Assembly (NCBI GenBank): GCA_041390025.1
Contig: JAWKQR010000003.1
Location: 124,001-188,000, forward strand
DNA length: 64,000 nucleotides
DNA from: JBFFMO01 sp041390025
Lineage (GTDB): Bacteria; Myxococcota_A; Bradymonadia; Bradymonadales; Bradymonadaceae
Direction: 5' to 3'
Shown here: piece by piece, positions 1 through 8,922 of the stretch
Numbering within the stretch: the stretch's first letter is position 1
How the letters are laid out: each line of letters opens with the position of its first letter
Notes under the pieces: model-generated
Seen by the model: only the letters and a program-made list of their open reading frames with translations
Databases searched by the model: none
What the model was told of the DNA's origin: nothing
Made by a program: the position numbers and the translations under genes

Positions 1-1
1 G

Positions 2-724
2 GCGCTGTGCCAACACCTTGTGGTGCATGGAACGTCGCCGTCTGATGGCGTCTTTCAGCCGCTGTTTGTCGGGGTTTTTTCGGCGCTCGCCTGGACATTC
101 GGGTTCTTTGAGACCCAGGAATCAGGCGTCGCGCTAAGGGCCATGATGGCCCTGTCGCTGGTCTTTCACCTCGCGACGCTGTTTGTGGCCCTGCCGATTC
201 TTCGGCAGCTGGGCGGGGCCGCCGCGATGTGGTGCTTTGGGCTCATCTGGGTCATCGCGCCGCCATTTGTGCTCGCGGGCACCAACGGGCTCGAGACGTC
301 TTTGGCAGCGCTGCTGTTTTTGGGGATTTGGCGACTCAACCTGCAACACCCCATCCTCGACTGCCGTCCCGAGTATCAGCTGTACCAAGGCACGATGATG
401 GGCTTGTGCATTTTGGCGCGCTTCGACCTCTCGCTGATCCTCGTCTACTACCTCTGGACGATCGCGCGCCACATGGGCAAACGACCACCTCGGGTCTTGG
501 CACAGGCCGCGATCATGCTTGTGGTCCCCATGGTGTGGCAGCTGTCGCCTTTTTTGGTGTTTCGCCATGCCGAGGTCGGTTGGCGCTTCCTCGACGTCAC
601 CCAGTGGTTTGACGGCGTTTTACACATGTCGCCCAGCTCAGCGCTGGGTCTGTATCCCCTGCTTGTGATTGCCCTCATCATGGCGTCGCTGCTGGTGGGA
701 CGCGTGGTCAGTCCACAAACCTAA
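2..724 (+). CDS. Polytopic membrane protein, glycosyltransferase (GT39/GT-C)-like, 5' end outside window
   Basis: The frame is open to the left edge, so the gene is 5'-truncated; a GTG at 20 is available but is unlikely to be the true start because sensible coding sequence precedes it. Several hydrophobic helices are visible. The segments HGTSPSDGVFQPLFV and NGLETSLAALLF, followed by ARFDLS, resemble the loop and Gly/Met-Glu-Thr motifs of lipid-linked-sugar GT-C glycosyltransferases that act on the periplasmic side of the inner membrane. The protein ends at TAA 722-724, only 7 bases from the convergent response-regulator gene. The family call is inferred from these motifs; the exact sugar substrate cannot be judged. 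Confidence 0.55.
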   Translation, partial: ALCQHLVVHGTSPSDGVFQPLFVGVFSALAWTFGFFETQESGVALRAMMALSLVFHLATLFVALPILRQLGGAAAMWCFGLIWVIAPPFVLAGTNGLETSLAALLFLGIWRLNLQHPILDCRPEYQLYQGTMMGLCILARFDLSLILVYYLWTIARHMGKRPPRVLAQAAIMLVVPMVWQLSPFLVFRHAEVGWRFLDVTQWFDGVLHMSPSSALGLYPLLVIALIMASLLVGRVVSPQT

Positions 725-731
725 GTGGAAG

Positions 732-1472
732 TCAGTCCTCAAACACGTTTGCAGACCAAGGAATCAACGCCTTGAGCTCTGTTGCCCGCGCCCGCGCCAA
801 AGGCACCGCGACATCGTTGGCACGATCCAAGATCAGCTTGTAGGTGCCTGCACCCCACGGTGCGATGCTCTCGATGGCATCGAGGCGAATGATGTAGCTG
901 CGGTGGCTTCGAAAAAACGCGTCGGGGTCGAGGTTCTGTTCCAAGAACTTAAGGCTGAAATCAGTGATGAACCGCTTCTGCCGCGTCTGAACGACCACGA
1001 TCCCGTCTTCGGATTCAAAGAACAAAATCTCGTCGATGGGGATGACGCGGTAGGCGCCACGCTCTTCGACCGAGATGCGGCTGAGCGGCTTCGAAGGCCG
1101 CACCGCCGGCGGTTCCACCTTTTTACGTGCTCTCGCCACAGCCTTCTGAAGGCGTTCTAGGCGCGCCGGTTTGAGCACATAGTCAAGCGCCGCAACGCCA
1201 AACGCGTCGACGGCGTGATGTTCGTACGCGGTCACAAAAACGATCTCCGGCGAACCCTCGGTCTCGTACAGCAGCTCGGCCAACCGCATTCCACCGATGC
1301 CGGGCATGTCGATGTCCAGAAATACCAGATCGATGTCTTCGTTTTTGACGAGCTCGAGTGCATCGTCGGCGCCCGCGGCCTGCCCGACGACCTGCACGCC
1401 TTCGCACTGTTCCAACAACCAGACGAGCTCTTCCCGCGCTGGTTTTTCGTCGTCGACCACAATCACGTTCAT
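732..1472 (-). CDS. LytTR-family response regulator
   Basis: This 246-residue protein has an N-terminal receiver domain (residues 1-120) with the acidic pair D7/D8, phospho-acceptor D53 in LVFLDIDMPG, T81 and K101. A LytTR DNA-binding domain follows at about 133-240, with the characteristic FFRSHRSYIIRLDAI. Known family members (LytR, AlgR, BtsR) are phosphorylated by LytS-type kinases and bind direct repeats in promoters. The gene overlaps the 3' end of the kinase gene by 4 bases (ATGA), so the two are translationally coupled and form a two-component pair. The regulon is not evident from the window. Confidence 0.92.
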   Translation of the reverse strand: MNVIVVDDEKPAREELVWLLEQCEGVQVVGQAAGADDALELVKNEDIDLVFLDIDMPGIGGMRLAELLYETEGSPEIVFVTAYEHHAVDAFGVAALDYVLKPARLERLQKAVARARKKVEPPAVRPSKPLSRISVEERGAYRVIPIDEILFFESEDGIVVVQTRQKRFITDFSLKFLEQNLDPDAFFRSHRSYIIRLDAIESIAPWGAGTYKLILDRANDVAVPLARARATELKALIPWSANVFED

Positions 1473-2752
1473 TCGGCCACCACCTTACGAAGCTGGTTTC
1501 GTGCGTGCTTTTTCAACCCATCAAGCGCCCGGTGATCTTCCACAGGGATTACAAAACTCGCGACCGCGCCGCCGCCCTCGCCCGAGCGCAGCTCTAGGAC
1601 CACTGGAACATGGTAGTAGCGCTCCAACCGGTCACGGACGTTCTGCAGGCCAATCCCTTGGCGCTCGGCCATTTTCTCGGGGTCTGGGCCCGGTCCGTCG
1701 TCCACCACCTCGATCAACACACCATCGTCGGCGACCGTAGCCGTGACCTCCACGCGCACACGCCCATCGCGCGCACCATGACGAATGGCGTTCTCGACCA
1801 AAGGCTGCAGCAGAAGAGGCGGAACCGACAACGCGGTCGCCTCGGCGGGGACGCGCGCCTCGAATTCAAGACCATCGCCAAACCGGGCGCGCTCCAACTC
1901 GACGTACCGCTCGATCTGCTTGAGCTCGTCACGCAGCGTCGTGGTGTCGCGGTCGTTGGACAACGTGTAGCGCAGGAAGTCTGACAGATCCAAGGTCAGG
2001 CTGCGCGCGCGATTGGGGTCGGTGCGAATCAGGTAGCTCAACGTGTTGAGGATGTTGAACAAGAAGTGCGGCTGAACTTGGTACTGCAGCGCCTCGAGCT
2101 TCGCGTCACGCGCGAGTTGCTTGCTCTGTTGGGTTTCCTCGCGCAGCCGGTCGAGCTCGTCCATCAACTGCAGCAACCCCATGAACACCGTCACACCCAC
2201 GACATTTGCGGTGATTTTGGCGATGTGCAGCGGCAGATTTGAGGTCTCTTCGATCGCGAGCTGCGGGTCCACAAACGCCATCACGCCACCTATCAACGCG
2301 TGATAAATCAGCTGCACCGCGGTCGCGCCGACGGCCACCGACTGCAGGCTTGTGCCAAAACGGCGGCTCCACCACCCAGACAGGGCCCCCACCAACACAC
2401 TCGCTGCAAGCGCGTAACCAAAACGAGGACCGTCGAGGTGCCACGCATAGACGGCCCCCGCCAACAGTCCGACAAACGAACCGACCTTGCGGCCGCCCAG
2501 GAATCCCGCGACCACGATGCCGAGCATGCGCACATTGAATCGCTGACCGCCGACGGACATCCCCAGGAACACGCCCCACACCGCTACGGCCCCCATGACC
2601 AACGCCAAGAACAGCCGGCGACGCACCGATGCCTCGCGTCCGGTCTCGTGCAGCCACACATGCGCGGGCTTGACGAGGACCAGGACCAAAACAACGGCGA
2701 CAAGCACCGACGCCTTTTCAAGCAGGCGTACGACGAGGGTTATTGCGTCCAC
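1469..2752 (-). CDS. LytS-type sensor histidine kinase
   Basis: This 427-residue inner-membrane kinase starts at a GTG at 2752. Residues 1-195 are mostly transmembrane helices of the 5TM-5TMR_LYT type. A short coiled linker leads to the His_kinase domain with phospho-acceptor H229 in QYQVQPHFLFNILNTLSYL. A HATPase domain follows, with the N box (QPLVENAIRHGA) and G boxes (DDGPGP, GIGLQNVRDRL). It is the cognate partner of the overlapping LytTR regulator. Family members sense extracellular pyruvate, cell-wall state or membrane potential; which applies here cannot be told. It diverges from the oxygenase gene across a 78-base spacer. Confidence 0.9.
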   Translation of the reverse strand: MDAITLVVRLLEKASVLVAVVLVLVLVKPAHVWLHETGREASVRRRLFLALVMGAVAVWGVFLGMSVGGQRFNVRMLGIVVAGFLGGRKVGSFVGLLAGAVYAWHLDGPRFGYALAASVLVGALSGWWSRRFGTSLQSVAVGATAVQLIYHALIGGVMAFVDPQLAIEETSNLPLHIAKITANVVGVTVFMGLLQLMDELDRLREETQQSKQLARDAKLEALQYQVQPHFLFNILNTLSYLIRTDPNRARSLTLDLSDFLRYTLSNDRDTTTLRDELKQIERYVELERARFGDGLEFEARVPAEATALSVPPLLLQPLVENAIRHGARDGRVRVEVTATVADDGVLIEVVDDGPGPDPEKMAERQGIGLQNVRDRLERYYHVPVVLELRSGEGGGAVASFVIPVEDHRALDGLKKHARNQLRKVVAE

Positions 2753-2830
2753 TTTGACTCACGGAATTGCGAAATTCGCGCCGTTGTGTATTTTTCCCGC
2801 GCGCGAACTTTCCCACACATAGGTATCACC

Positions 2831-3781
2831 ATGGCGACCGAGCAAACAATTCCAGTGGTAAATCTTCAAGATTACATCAGTGGCGACGATGCGACGCGAG
2901 CGGCGTTCATCCAAACACTCGGTGAGGGTCTTAAAGAGTTCGGTTTCCTCGCTGTGGAAGGCCACGGGGTGCCCGTGGAGCTTATTAAAAAGAACTACGC
3001 GACGTTCAAGCGCCTGTTCGAGCTGGAGCTTGATACCAAGAAAAAGTACGAGCGCCCCGAGTTTGGGCGGCAACGTGGGTACACGAGCTTTGGCGTCGAG
3101 CAGGCAAAGGGCCACGACAAGGCGGACCTCAAGGAGTTCTGGCACGTGGGCCGTGAGCTTGCCGATGACCACCCGCTGCATGGACGCATGGCCCCCAATC
3201 AGTGGCCAACCGAGATGCCCGAGGTCAAGACGGACTCGCTCGCGCTCTATGAAGCCATGGATGCGTGCGGAAAGACCCTGCTGCGCGCGATTTCGGAGTA
3301 CTTGGGCCTCGAACCCGAGTTTCTGCCCGGTCTGGCGAAAGACGGCAACAGCGTCCTGCGCGTGATCCACTATCCCGTATGCGACGGCTTTGACGAACCC
3401 GGCATGATGCGCGCCGCCGCGCACGAGGACATCAACCTCATCACATTGTTGCCCGAAGCGACCGAGTCCGGGCTCGAGATCCTGACCCACGACGGCCAGT
3501 GGCTCGAAGTTCCTTCGCTCCCCGGTCAGCTCATCGTGGACACCGGCGACATGATGAAACGGATCACCAACGAGACCATCCCAGCGACGCGCCATCGCGT
3601 CGTAAATCCCAAGGGAACGCCAAGCGCGCGCTACTCGATGCCCTTCTTTGTCCACCCATCGCCTGACGCATCGCTGGCGGTCATCGACAAGTGCATCGCC
3701 CCCGGCGAGGCGGCGAAATATGCGCCGATTACGGCGGACGGCTACCTCAAAGAGCGGCTGCGCGAAAACAAGGTCGGCTAG
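2831..3781 (+). CDS. 2-oxoglutarate/Fe(II)-dependent oxygenase, isopenicillin N synthase-like family
   Basis: This 316-residue cytoplasmic enzyme has a DIOX_N-like N-terminus (IPVVNLQDY) and a C-terminal double-stranded beta-helix domain. The iron ligands are visible as H198-E-D200 and H255 (TRHRVVNP), and R267-x-S269 is the co-substrate-binding pair. These are the family's full catalytic set, so an active non-heme oxygenase is expected; the substrate is unknown. The ATG at 2831 begins the alignable domain; the frame stays open upstream to 2300 but that part is antisense to lytS. The last ~170 bases recur in diverged form at 7697-7869. Confidence 0.88.
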   Translation: MATEQTIPVVNLQDYISGDDATRAAFIQTLGEGLKEFGFLAVEGHGVPVELIKKNYATFKRLFELELDTKKKYERPEFGRQRGYTSFGVEQAKGHDKADLKEFWHVGRELADDHPLHGRMAPNQWPTEMPEVKTDSLALYEAMDACGKTLLRAISEYLGLEPEFLPGLAKDGNSVLRVIHYPVCDGFDEPGMMRAAAHEDINLITLLPEATESGLEILTHDGQWLEVPSLPGQLIVDTGDMMKRITNETIPATRHRVVNPKGTPSARYSMPFFVHPSPDASLAVIDKCIAPGEAAKYAPITADGYLKERLRENKVG

Positions 3782-3785
3782 GGCA
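3614..3785 (+). repeat. Parental copy of a ~172-bp direct repeat (3' end of the oxygenase gene)
   Basis: From about 3614 to the TAGGGCA after the stop codon, this sequence matches 7697-7869 almost base for base. The differences are mostly synonymous (CTACCTC versus CTATTTG, AAAGAG versus AAAGAA), plus a missing base in the distal copy. The two copies bracket the metalloprotease/LRR island. Confidence 0.85.
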
Positions 3786-3815
3786 TCGGCATCTAGTGGA
3801 TGAATTGACCCTAGG

Positions 3816-4535
3816 TTACGGCGTGTCGTCGCCCCAATATCCCTCGGGACACGCGACGGATTCCGCCGGGCCAATACGGGCTGTGGGAAGTGCTTTGCGC
3901 AGGCAGGCGACCTCTTCAGGAGGAAGGCTCGGAGTGTTGCGTAGAGTTATTTGTACACCCGGTGTTCTGACATTCCTCAAACCCCGGAGGCTTTTTAGTT
4001 TGGGGTTGTCGTTGAGGAAAATCTCCGGCGCTTCGCGGAGATTGCACAACCCGTCGACGTCCTCTAAGTCCACGTTGTTTTGAATGACAATCTTGGCGCT
4101 TTTTAGGTTTCTTAGCCCATCAACGTGTCGCAGGCCCGGATTGATCGGAGCTGTCGGACTAAATTCCTCGTGGTAGTTCTCCAACATGGACATTGAGATC
4201 CGGCCAGCTTGTTCTAATCCAGACAGTGTCTCCAGATTAGAATTTGAGCCGACGAAGTCCGTGTCTTGCCAAACGGCTTCCACGAAGTTTACGCAGTCCC
4301 ATTCAAACGGATTGACCCAGGGCGTAATGTAGCGGTCAGTAGAATTCTCGCAGACGATAGGATCGTCATTCGGGACGCATGTCGGTCGTGGCGGCTCAAC
4401 CGAAACATCGGGCCCTTCGTCATGCATATCAGCTCCGGTATCAGCTTCCCCCAAGTCGAACGGCGTGCCGCTTGATACGGTGTCGCTTGAACAACCGGCC
4501 GAAACCATCAACGCCACAAAGAAGAGAAGTCTCAT
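3816..4535 (-). CDS. Leucine-rich/receptor-L-like lipoprotein
   Basis: This 239-residue protein begins with a lipoprotein signal peptide (MRLLFFVALMVSAGC, lipid-modified C15) and a Thr/Asp/Glu-rich linker. The C-terminal half holds about five degenerate repeats of the form L-x-x-V/L-x-G-L-x-N-L (GLRHVDGLRNLKSAKI, DLEDVDGLCNLREAPEI, KLKSLRGLRNV), typical of LRR or receptor-L domains that bind ligands at the outer membrane. Its ATG overlaps the stop of the upstream metalloprotease gene (ATGA), so it is co-translated with that gene. It may be the protease's partner or inhibitor, which is inference. Confidence 0.75.
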   Translation of the reverse strand: MRLLFFVALMVSAGCSSDTVSSGTPFDLGEADTGADMHDEGPDVSVEPPRPTCVPNDDPIVCENSTDRYITPWVNPFEWDCVNFVEAVWQDTDFVGSNSNLETLSGLEQAGRISMSMLENYHEEFSPTAPINPGLRHVDGLRNLKSAKIVIQNNVDLEDVDGLCNLREAPEIFLNDNPKLKSLRGLRNVRTPGVQITLRNTPSLPPEEVACLRKALPTARIGPAESVACPEGYWGDDTP

Positions 4536-7494
4536 GGTTGAACCTCAACGCGCGGTGACTCTAAATCTTCATCGTTGGTGATGAAGTAGAACCTCGCTTT
4601 TGTCCACGGACCCATCGTTGGCCAGCTCCACTCACCGCCATGAACGTCGACCTGCTCGCACTCATCCGCAGTCGTATCGCCGCGCCAGATGCAAGCAAGC
4701 AACTTCCCTCCCTCAGGCACTGGCGAATCATCGGTCACCCGCGCTACATGGCCGTCGAATCGAATGGGTTCATTGGCATTTATTGATGGGATTCTATCGA
4801 CCGTCACGTACGTTTTGAATCCGGTACGAATTCTGGCGGTTGCGCCTTCGAGCGTTGGAACTGATAGGTGATGCCCATCGTCGGGCACGTCGAACTCGGC
4901 AGTCATGTCAATATTCGTCTGGGGGACCTCGAACAGTGTTTCGCCAAACTCGGCCGCGAAATCGCCAATGAAGTGGTAGCGGACACTTATCTGCCGTGAT
5001 TTCCCGGCGTCTAGATCCACCGTGCGGCGATCTAGAAATGCTCGAACCGTCCAGAGTCTATCGTCACGACAGGATGCCCCACGACGGCTTCATCAAACGG
5101 GTTTGTTAGCGTCAGATCAAAATCATTGAGGTCGGCTGGCGAGCTCGAACCGGAGGAAAGACCGATGTAGTTTGATTTCGCGACGTTGTTGGTGACGTCG
5201 TCGTGAACGTTGTTTGGTGCGATTACCGTTTTGAGACAAACATGATCGTAGCTGCCATCCGGGGCCCATATGAGCTCGGCCGGCAGACCCGTTAGGCCGG
5301 GACCTCGTCAATCACAGTTGTCCCGAGCAAATCATAATTTTGATCGGCGAACTGCGCCGTACGGAATCGCGTACAGGCTGACCTCAACGTCTTGGGCCAC
5401 GATATTGGCTTTTGTTGTGCATCGGTGATGACGACTGTATTTCGGACGTTCTTTTCCGGTGTGTTCGCCTTCGCCTCTGGCTTGTTCGCGATCCAAGCGG
5501 GCTGCGAACTTCGATATCTGGACTCTGGGTAACGCATTCTGACTCGGCCAAGGACGAATATTCAAATCAGGCCCAAAGAACTGAGCCGGATCAGCCACGT
5601 GATATGCCACGTTCAATGCCGAGGTGGAGGTAACATTTACAGGCTCAACTGACAGGATCATGAAGTTGTTCGCGCCACATTCGCCAAGTCTCACCGGCCT
5701 GCGCTCGCGAGAGGTTCCGGCCAGTCCCCGGAAAGGGTCGGATCGGCAGGCGCCAGAATCACGGCTGCCCTTGAGACCGACGTGTTGGTGGCGTTCACAA
5801 TACTGTCGGTCCCCAAAAGAGCTTTTCGGTCGGCTCAGAACTGAAAGACTGTTGTAGAAAAGAGGGGCTGTAAAATTGATCTCCGATCGCGCCGGAGAGC
5901 TTTGGCCGCATACTCCAGAAGATCGAGTGTCCCGCGGCCAGCATGAACTCCACGCCAAGGACGTCGTCCCGGAACGTTCGGGTTAAGTGGCGAAACATCG
6001 TGGGTTTGGGAGAACGAGCTCGTGTTATCTATAAGTGGCACCTGCTCCGATCGACCCAGCCGAGTCTCATCCGATCGGATAAATTCAGCCCAGCAAATCT
6101 GTGCTGTCTGGCCATGACATCGAGTTCACCCAGTGTGGGCCCAAGGCCCCTGTAATGGTCTGGCAATCCAAGCACATGACCGAACTCATGATTGGTCACA
6201 CTGACGAGACTCCAGTGGTCCATCGAGACCCTGGTATTCTGAGTACAACATGTCGAGTTTAACCAATGGCAGGCTTTTTGATGTGCCATTCGGCAGCATC
6301 AAGGTTTGCGTATACTTCTGTGGCCAAACCACTTGGATGGAGTTGTAACGGCACTCGAGCTTTTTTTCTCCGGGATTGGCCGGGTCCGGCACCTCCTTAC
6401 CGTAACAACCGTCATCAAACTTATCGTCGGGTGTTCCGGTGTCGCAGGGTTCGCCCGGGGAGATCAATCCGTCTCCGCAAACGGCCGTGGCTGGCCCAGG
6501 GGGGCAATTGGCGTCTTCGTCGGCGATTCCGTCTCGTCATTATCCAAGCCATCACAAATTTCGGGCTTGTTCTGCTCAAATCGTTTTCCTGGAAACACAA
6601 ACGCGATGGTGTCCACACTTCCCCAATCCCGTTGTGTGCAAATCCGTCCGCGTATCCGTTAGTCAAACCGCGCACACCAAGTTCGCTGACCGCCTGTTGT
6701 GCGATTTCACGGACGTCGTCCCATGGTGGCGTGCGACGGTCGAGCTGAATGGTCTCCTGAATAAACGGGCGGAACTTCAGTCGTTCCCCTGACATCTCCA
6801 GCCAATAGCTGACCAAGGAAACCTTTCCGGACGCGTACGGATGTACCGACCGTCCTCGAAGACCTCGTGCAGGTAGGTATTGAGGTCTATACTGATCAAA
6901 TCGCGCGTCGGTAAACTCGACCGGGATGACCAATGCCGTACGTTCGCTAATTTGCGGTTGGGGTTGTATCCTCGCCGGTTCCTCCGCGTAGCTCTCGGCA
7001 TAAGGAACCAAGTTTGTCCTCTGGTTGTCGCCCTCGACCCATAGGTTTGGCGAGGTCGGGTCGTTTGTCTGGTACGCAACATCAAAGGCCTCAGCGCCAA
7101 TCTGCAATCCACCGGCAAAGGCCTGAATTTCGTACTCACCCGGTTTCCATCCGGCTGCCACGATGATTCGCGGATTTGTGGGATTAAATTCTGGTCCCCG
7201 AAATACGCTGATCTTGTGTCCGCCATCATTCGGTTCGATTTGGAAGTTCAGCCCGTCAAAGCCTGTTCCACTTACCTCCACATCGACCCATCGCCACTCA
7301 CCGGGAAGAAGTGCACTCCTGTCATCTTCAAAATGAAGGTGCACACTGCTACTGGCGTTGCTTCGAACCTCTGATTCGATTTGTTCTTGGTTTTCGACCC
7401 CACATGCCGTGGACATCAAGAGGAGCAAAACCACGATGGCTTGGCTTGGCTTGGCTTGGCTTGGCTTGGCTTGGCTTGGCTTGGCTTGGCGCAT
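4532..7494 (-). CDS. M6-type (immune inhibitor A-like) secreted metalloprotease lipoprotein, multiply frameshifted
   Basis: Reading all three minus frames as one gene gives a ~980-residue lipoprotein. Its start is the ATG at 7494 behind AAGGGGGG. The signal peptide contains QAKPS repeats and ends in the lipobox STAC. A beta-rich N-domain leads into LVIPVEFTDARFDQ, then in another frame ISIDLNTYLHEVFEDG, then SYWLEMSGERLKF. The zinc site NHEFGHVLGLPDHY lies near 6150-6192. A C-terminal beta region (LFEVPQTNIDMTAEF) ends at TGA 4532-4534. At least six indels separate these pieces. Their order fits M6 peptidases such as InhA. Because rpoD is frameshifted too, consensus error is as likely as decay. 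Confidence 0.7.
7441..7490 (-). repeat. Pentanucleotide tandem repeat (TTGGC)10 in the signal-peptide coding region
   Basis: Ten perfect tandem copies of TTGGC (GCCAA on the coding strand) lie 3 bases inside the metalloprotease ORF, flanked by a partial copy (TGGC, 7437-7440). Five is not a multiple of three, so gain or loss of one unit shifts the frame. At ten copies the repeat encodes QAKPS repeats read in frame into the hydrophobic core and lipobox. Confidence 0.95.
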
Positions 7495-7546
7495 TTTTTC
7501 CCCCCTTAAGGAAATTGAATGCCGACGAGATCGTCGACCTGCGCCA

Positions 7547-7575
7547 AGGGTATTGGGTGCAGGTTGTCGTGTCAA
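7547..7575 (-). promoter_or_regulatory. Predicted sigma-70 promoter of the metalloprotease gene
   Basis: On the minus strand, a perfect -35 TTGACA (7575-7570), a 17-base spacer and a -10-like TACCCT (7552-7547) would start transcription near 7540. That is about 46 bases upstream of the ATG at 7494 and its purine-rich AAGGGGGG ribosome-binding site. Confidence 0.45.
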
Positions 7576-7601
7576 ACCCCACGTCCGCGGAACACCCAAT
7601 C

Positions 7602-7690
7602 TCTCAAGACCCCGACCTGGTATGCCGGCGGATTCGTGGTCTATTAAGAACGACTTGAGCAGGCGCGTCTTCAGCAGCGACGCGTCAGTG
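7602..7690 (+). mobile_element. IS66 tnpB remnant (3' part)
   Basis: The plus strand reads LKDPTWYAGGFVVY, a stop, then ERLEQARLQQ. It matches the end of the IS66 tnpB in this window at 59231-59320 (DPAWDAGG, KRLEQGRFKQPRV) at both DNA and protein level. No terminal inverted repeat or other IS gene is left beside it. It abuts the duplicated oxygenase tail and marks the right edge of the 3.8-7.6 kb island. Confidence 0.75.
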
Positions 7691-7696
7691 GACACC

Positions 7697-7869
7697 GGCG
7701 AACGCCGAGCGCGCGCTACTCGATGCCCTTCTTTGTCCACCCATCGCCTGACGCATCGCTGGCGGTCATCGACAAGTGCATCGCCCCCGCGAGGCGGCCA
7801 AATATGCGCCGATTACGGCGGACGGCTATTTGAAAGAACGGCTTCGCGAAAACAAGGTCGGCTAGGGCA
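7697..7869 (+). pseudogene. Duplicated 3' end of the 2OG-Fe(II) oxygenase gene
   Basis: This fragment is near-identical to 3614-3785 and would encode the last ~56 residues (SARYSMPFFVHPSPDAS to RENKVG, then stop). It has no 5' part, and a one-base deletion lies in the CCCCGCGAGG tract. The match ends just after the stop codon in both copies. The fragment is a recombination or integration scar rather than a gene. Confidence 0.85.
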
Positions 7870-7985
7870 CCCGATCTTACGGGAACTCTCGGTCCGCACC
7901 GCATCGGCGGCTTGGATGCCGCCGGTCCACATCCCATGACGTCACCAAAGTTTCACCAACACCGGGTTGAGGGTATCGTAGCAAC

Positions 7986-8612
7986 ATGTTGTACGTGACC
8001 TCAGACGAGTACGGATACTTCGAGACCATCCAGGCCTTCTTCCTCGAGATGACTGGCAAGGGATTGGTTTTGAGCAGCCGCGATGTCGAGGCTCTTATCA
8101 AATGGCGAGACGAGGGAGCCACAGCAGCGACCATTTGCAAAGGCATTGAACGCGCGATCGAAGCACGCGCTGAAAAACCGCGTGACATCTGGGCATGTCG
8201 CAAGTGGATCGAGCCCCTCGTGGCGGTGGCGAGGTCGCACGCTGCGGGCAGCCACGACCCCGATGACGCCGTGGACGAGTCCCCTCAAACACGTGTGCTC
8301 GATAGCATCGAGGCCGCGGGCCGAGCCGCTCAGCGCGATGCGTTCAAGCAAGCCTATCGTCAGGCCTGGGCGCAGATCCGCGCGACCGAAGAAGTCGCGT
8401 TGTGGGAAGCGCTGCTGGAAGCGGACCGGGCCTTGGTCGCGGCGTTTCTTCTGGCGCTCAGCGACGAGGAACGCAAGACCATGCAGGACCAAATCTTGGC
8501 CGATCCGTCGCTGCGATCGATGTCCGCTGCTGCCAAAGAAAGCCACATTGAAGCCCGCACAAAAAAAGCCTTGAAGGCGCACTACGGCTTGGTTTCGCCG
8601 CTCGATGTCTGA
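7986..8612 (+). CDS. Hypothetical alpha-helical cytoplasmic protein, possible nucleic-acid binder
   Basis: This 208-residue protein has no signal peptide or membrane segment. The N-terminal third (FFLEMTGKGLVLSSRDVEAL, then a helix running to IEARAEKP) has the feel of a helical initiator/DnaD-like or wHTH segment in which a helix is followed by a conserved 'W' region (DIWACRKWIEPLV). The rest is charged helices. I do not recognise the family. The ATG at 7986 has no better alternative. The stop overlaps the start of the next small cistron (ATGTCTGA at 8605-8612), so the two are probably coupled. Confidence 0.6.
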   Translation: MLYVTSDEYGYFETIQAFFLEMTGKGLVLSSRDVEALIKWRDEGATAATICKGIERAIEARAEKPRDIWACRKWIEPLVAVARSHAAGSHDPDDAVDESPQTRVLDSIEAAGRAAQRDAFKQAYRQAWAQIRATEEVALWEALLEADRALVAAFLLALSDEERKTMQDQILADPSLRSMSAAAKESHIEARTKKALKAHYGLVSPLDV

Positions 8613-8843
8613 ACTGCAAACATTGCTGAGTGGCTTGAGCTCGGTGACGAAGACAGCGCAGAGCTGCTGGAGGTCGTCGCCTGGACGCGGCAACAGATCA
8701 CCATCCAAAGACGAGGCTACCCAAGCGACGAGCCCGGCGGGGCGTCACACCTTCGCCTGTTAGCATCGCAACTGCTCATCACTGCTTCGGGATTTCGACG
8801 TTTCCCCCGTATCATCGACGCATTGGAACGTCGGGCCGTCTGA
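8605..8843 (+). CDS. Small hypothetical protein (~79 aa), one-base frameshift
   Basis: The ATG at 8605 overlaps the preceding stop. The first seven codons (MSELQTL) are in one frame. From about 8626 the better frame is AEWLELGDEDSAELLEVVAW, continuing to a TGA at 8841-8843 with a strongly amphipathic composition. The 239-base span is one base short of a whole number of codons, consistent with a single deletion near CATTGCTGAG. Read without correction it ends at 8760 as a low-quality Ser/Thr-rich peptide. The function is unknown; it probably works with the 208-residue protein upstream. Confidence 0.45.
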
Positions 8844-8922
8844 AATACATCGCAGGCCCCTTGAAAGCCGACGTAGGTTCATGTAGTGTGCGCCGCTGAA
8901 TGAACCACTTTTGGGGTTAACC

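Noticed and set aside
134..568. Long minus-strand ORF opposite the first membrane protein
   Set aside because: Its composition is Gln/His/Arg-rich, the mirror of hydrophobic plus-strand codons; no start context or family resemblance.
2759..3874. 371-codon minus-strand ORF opposite the oxygenase
   Set aside because: It is an antisense shadow of a gene with a full catalytic motif set on the plus strand.
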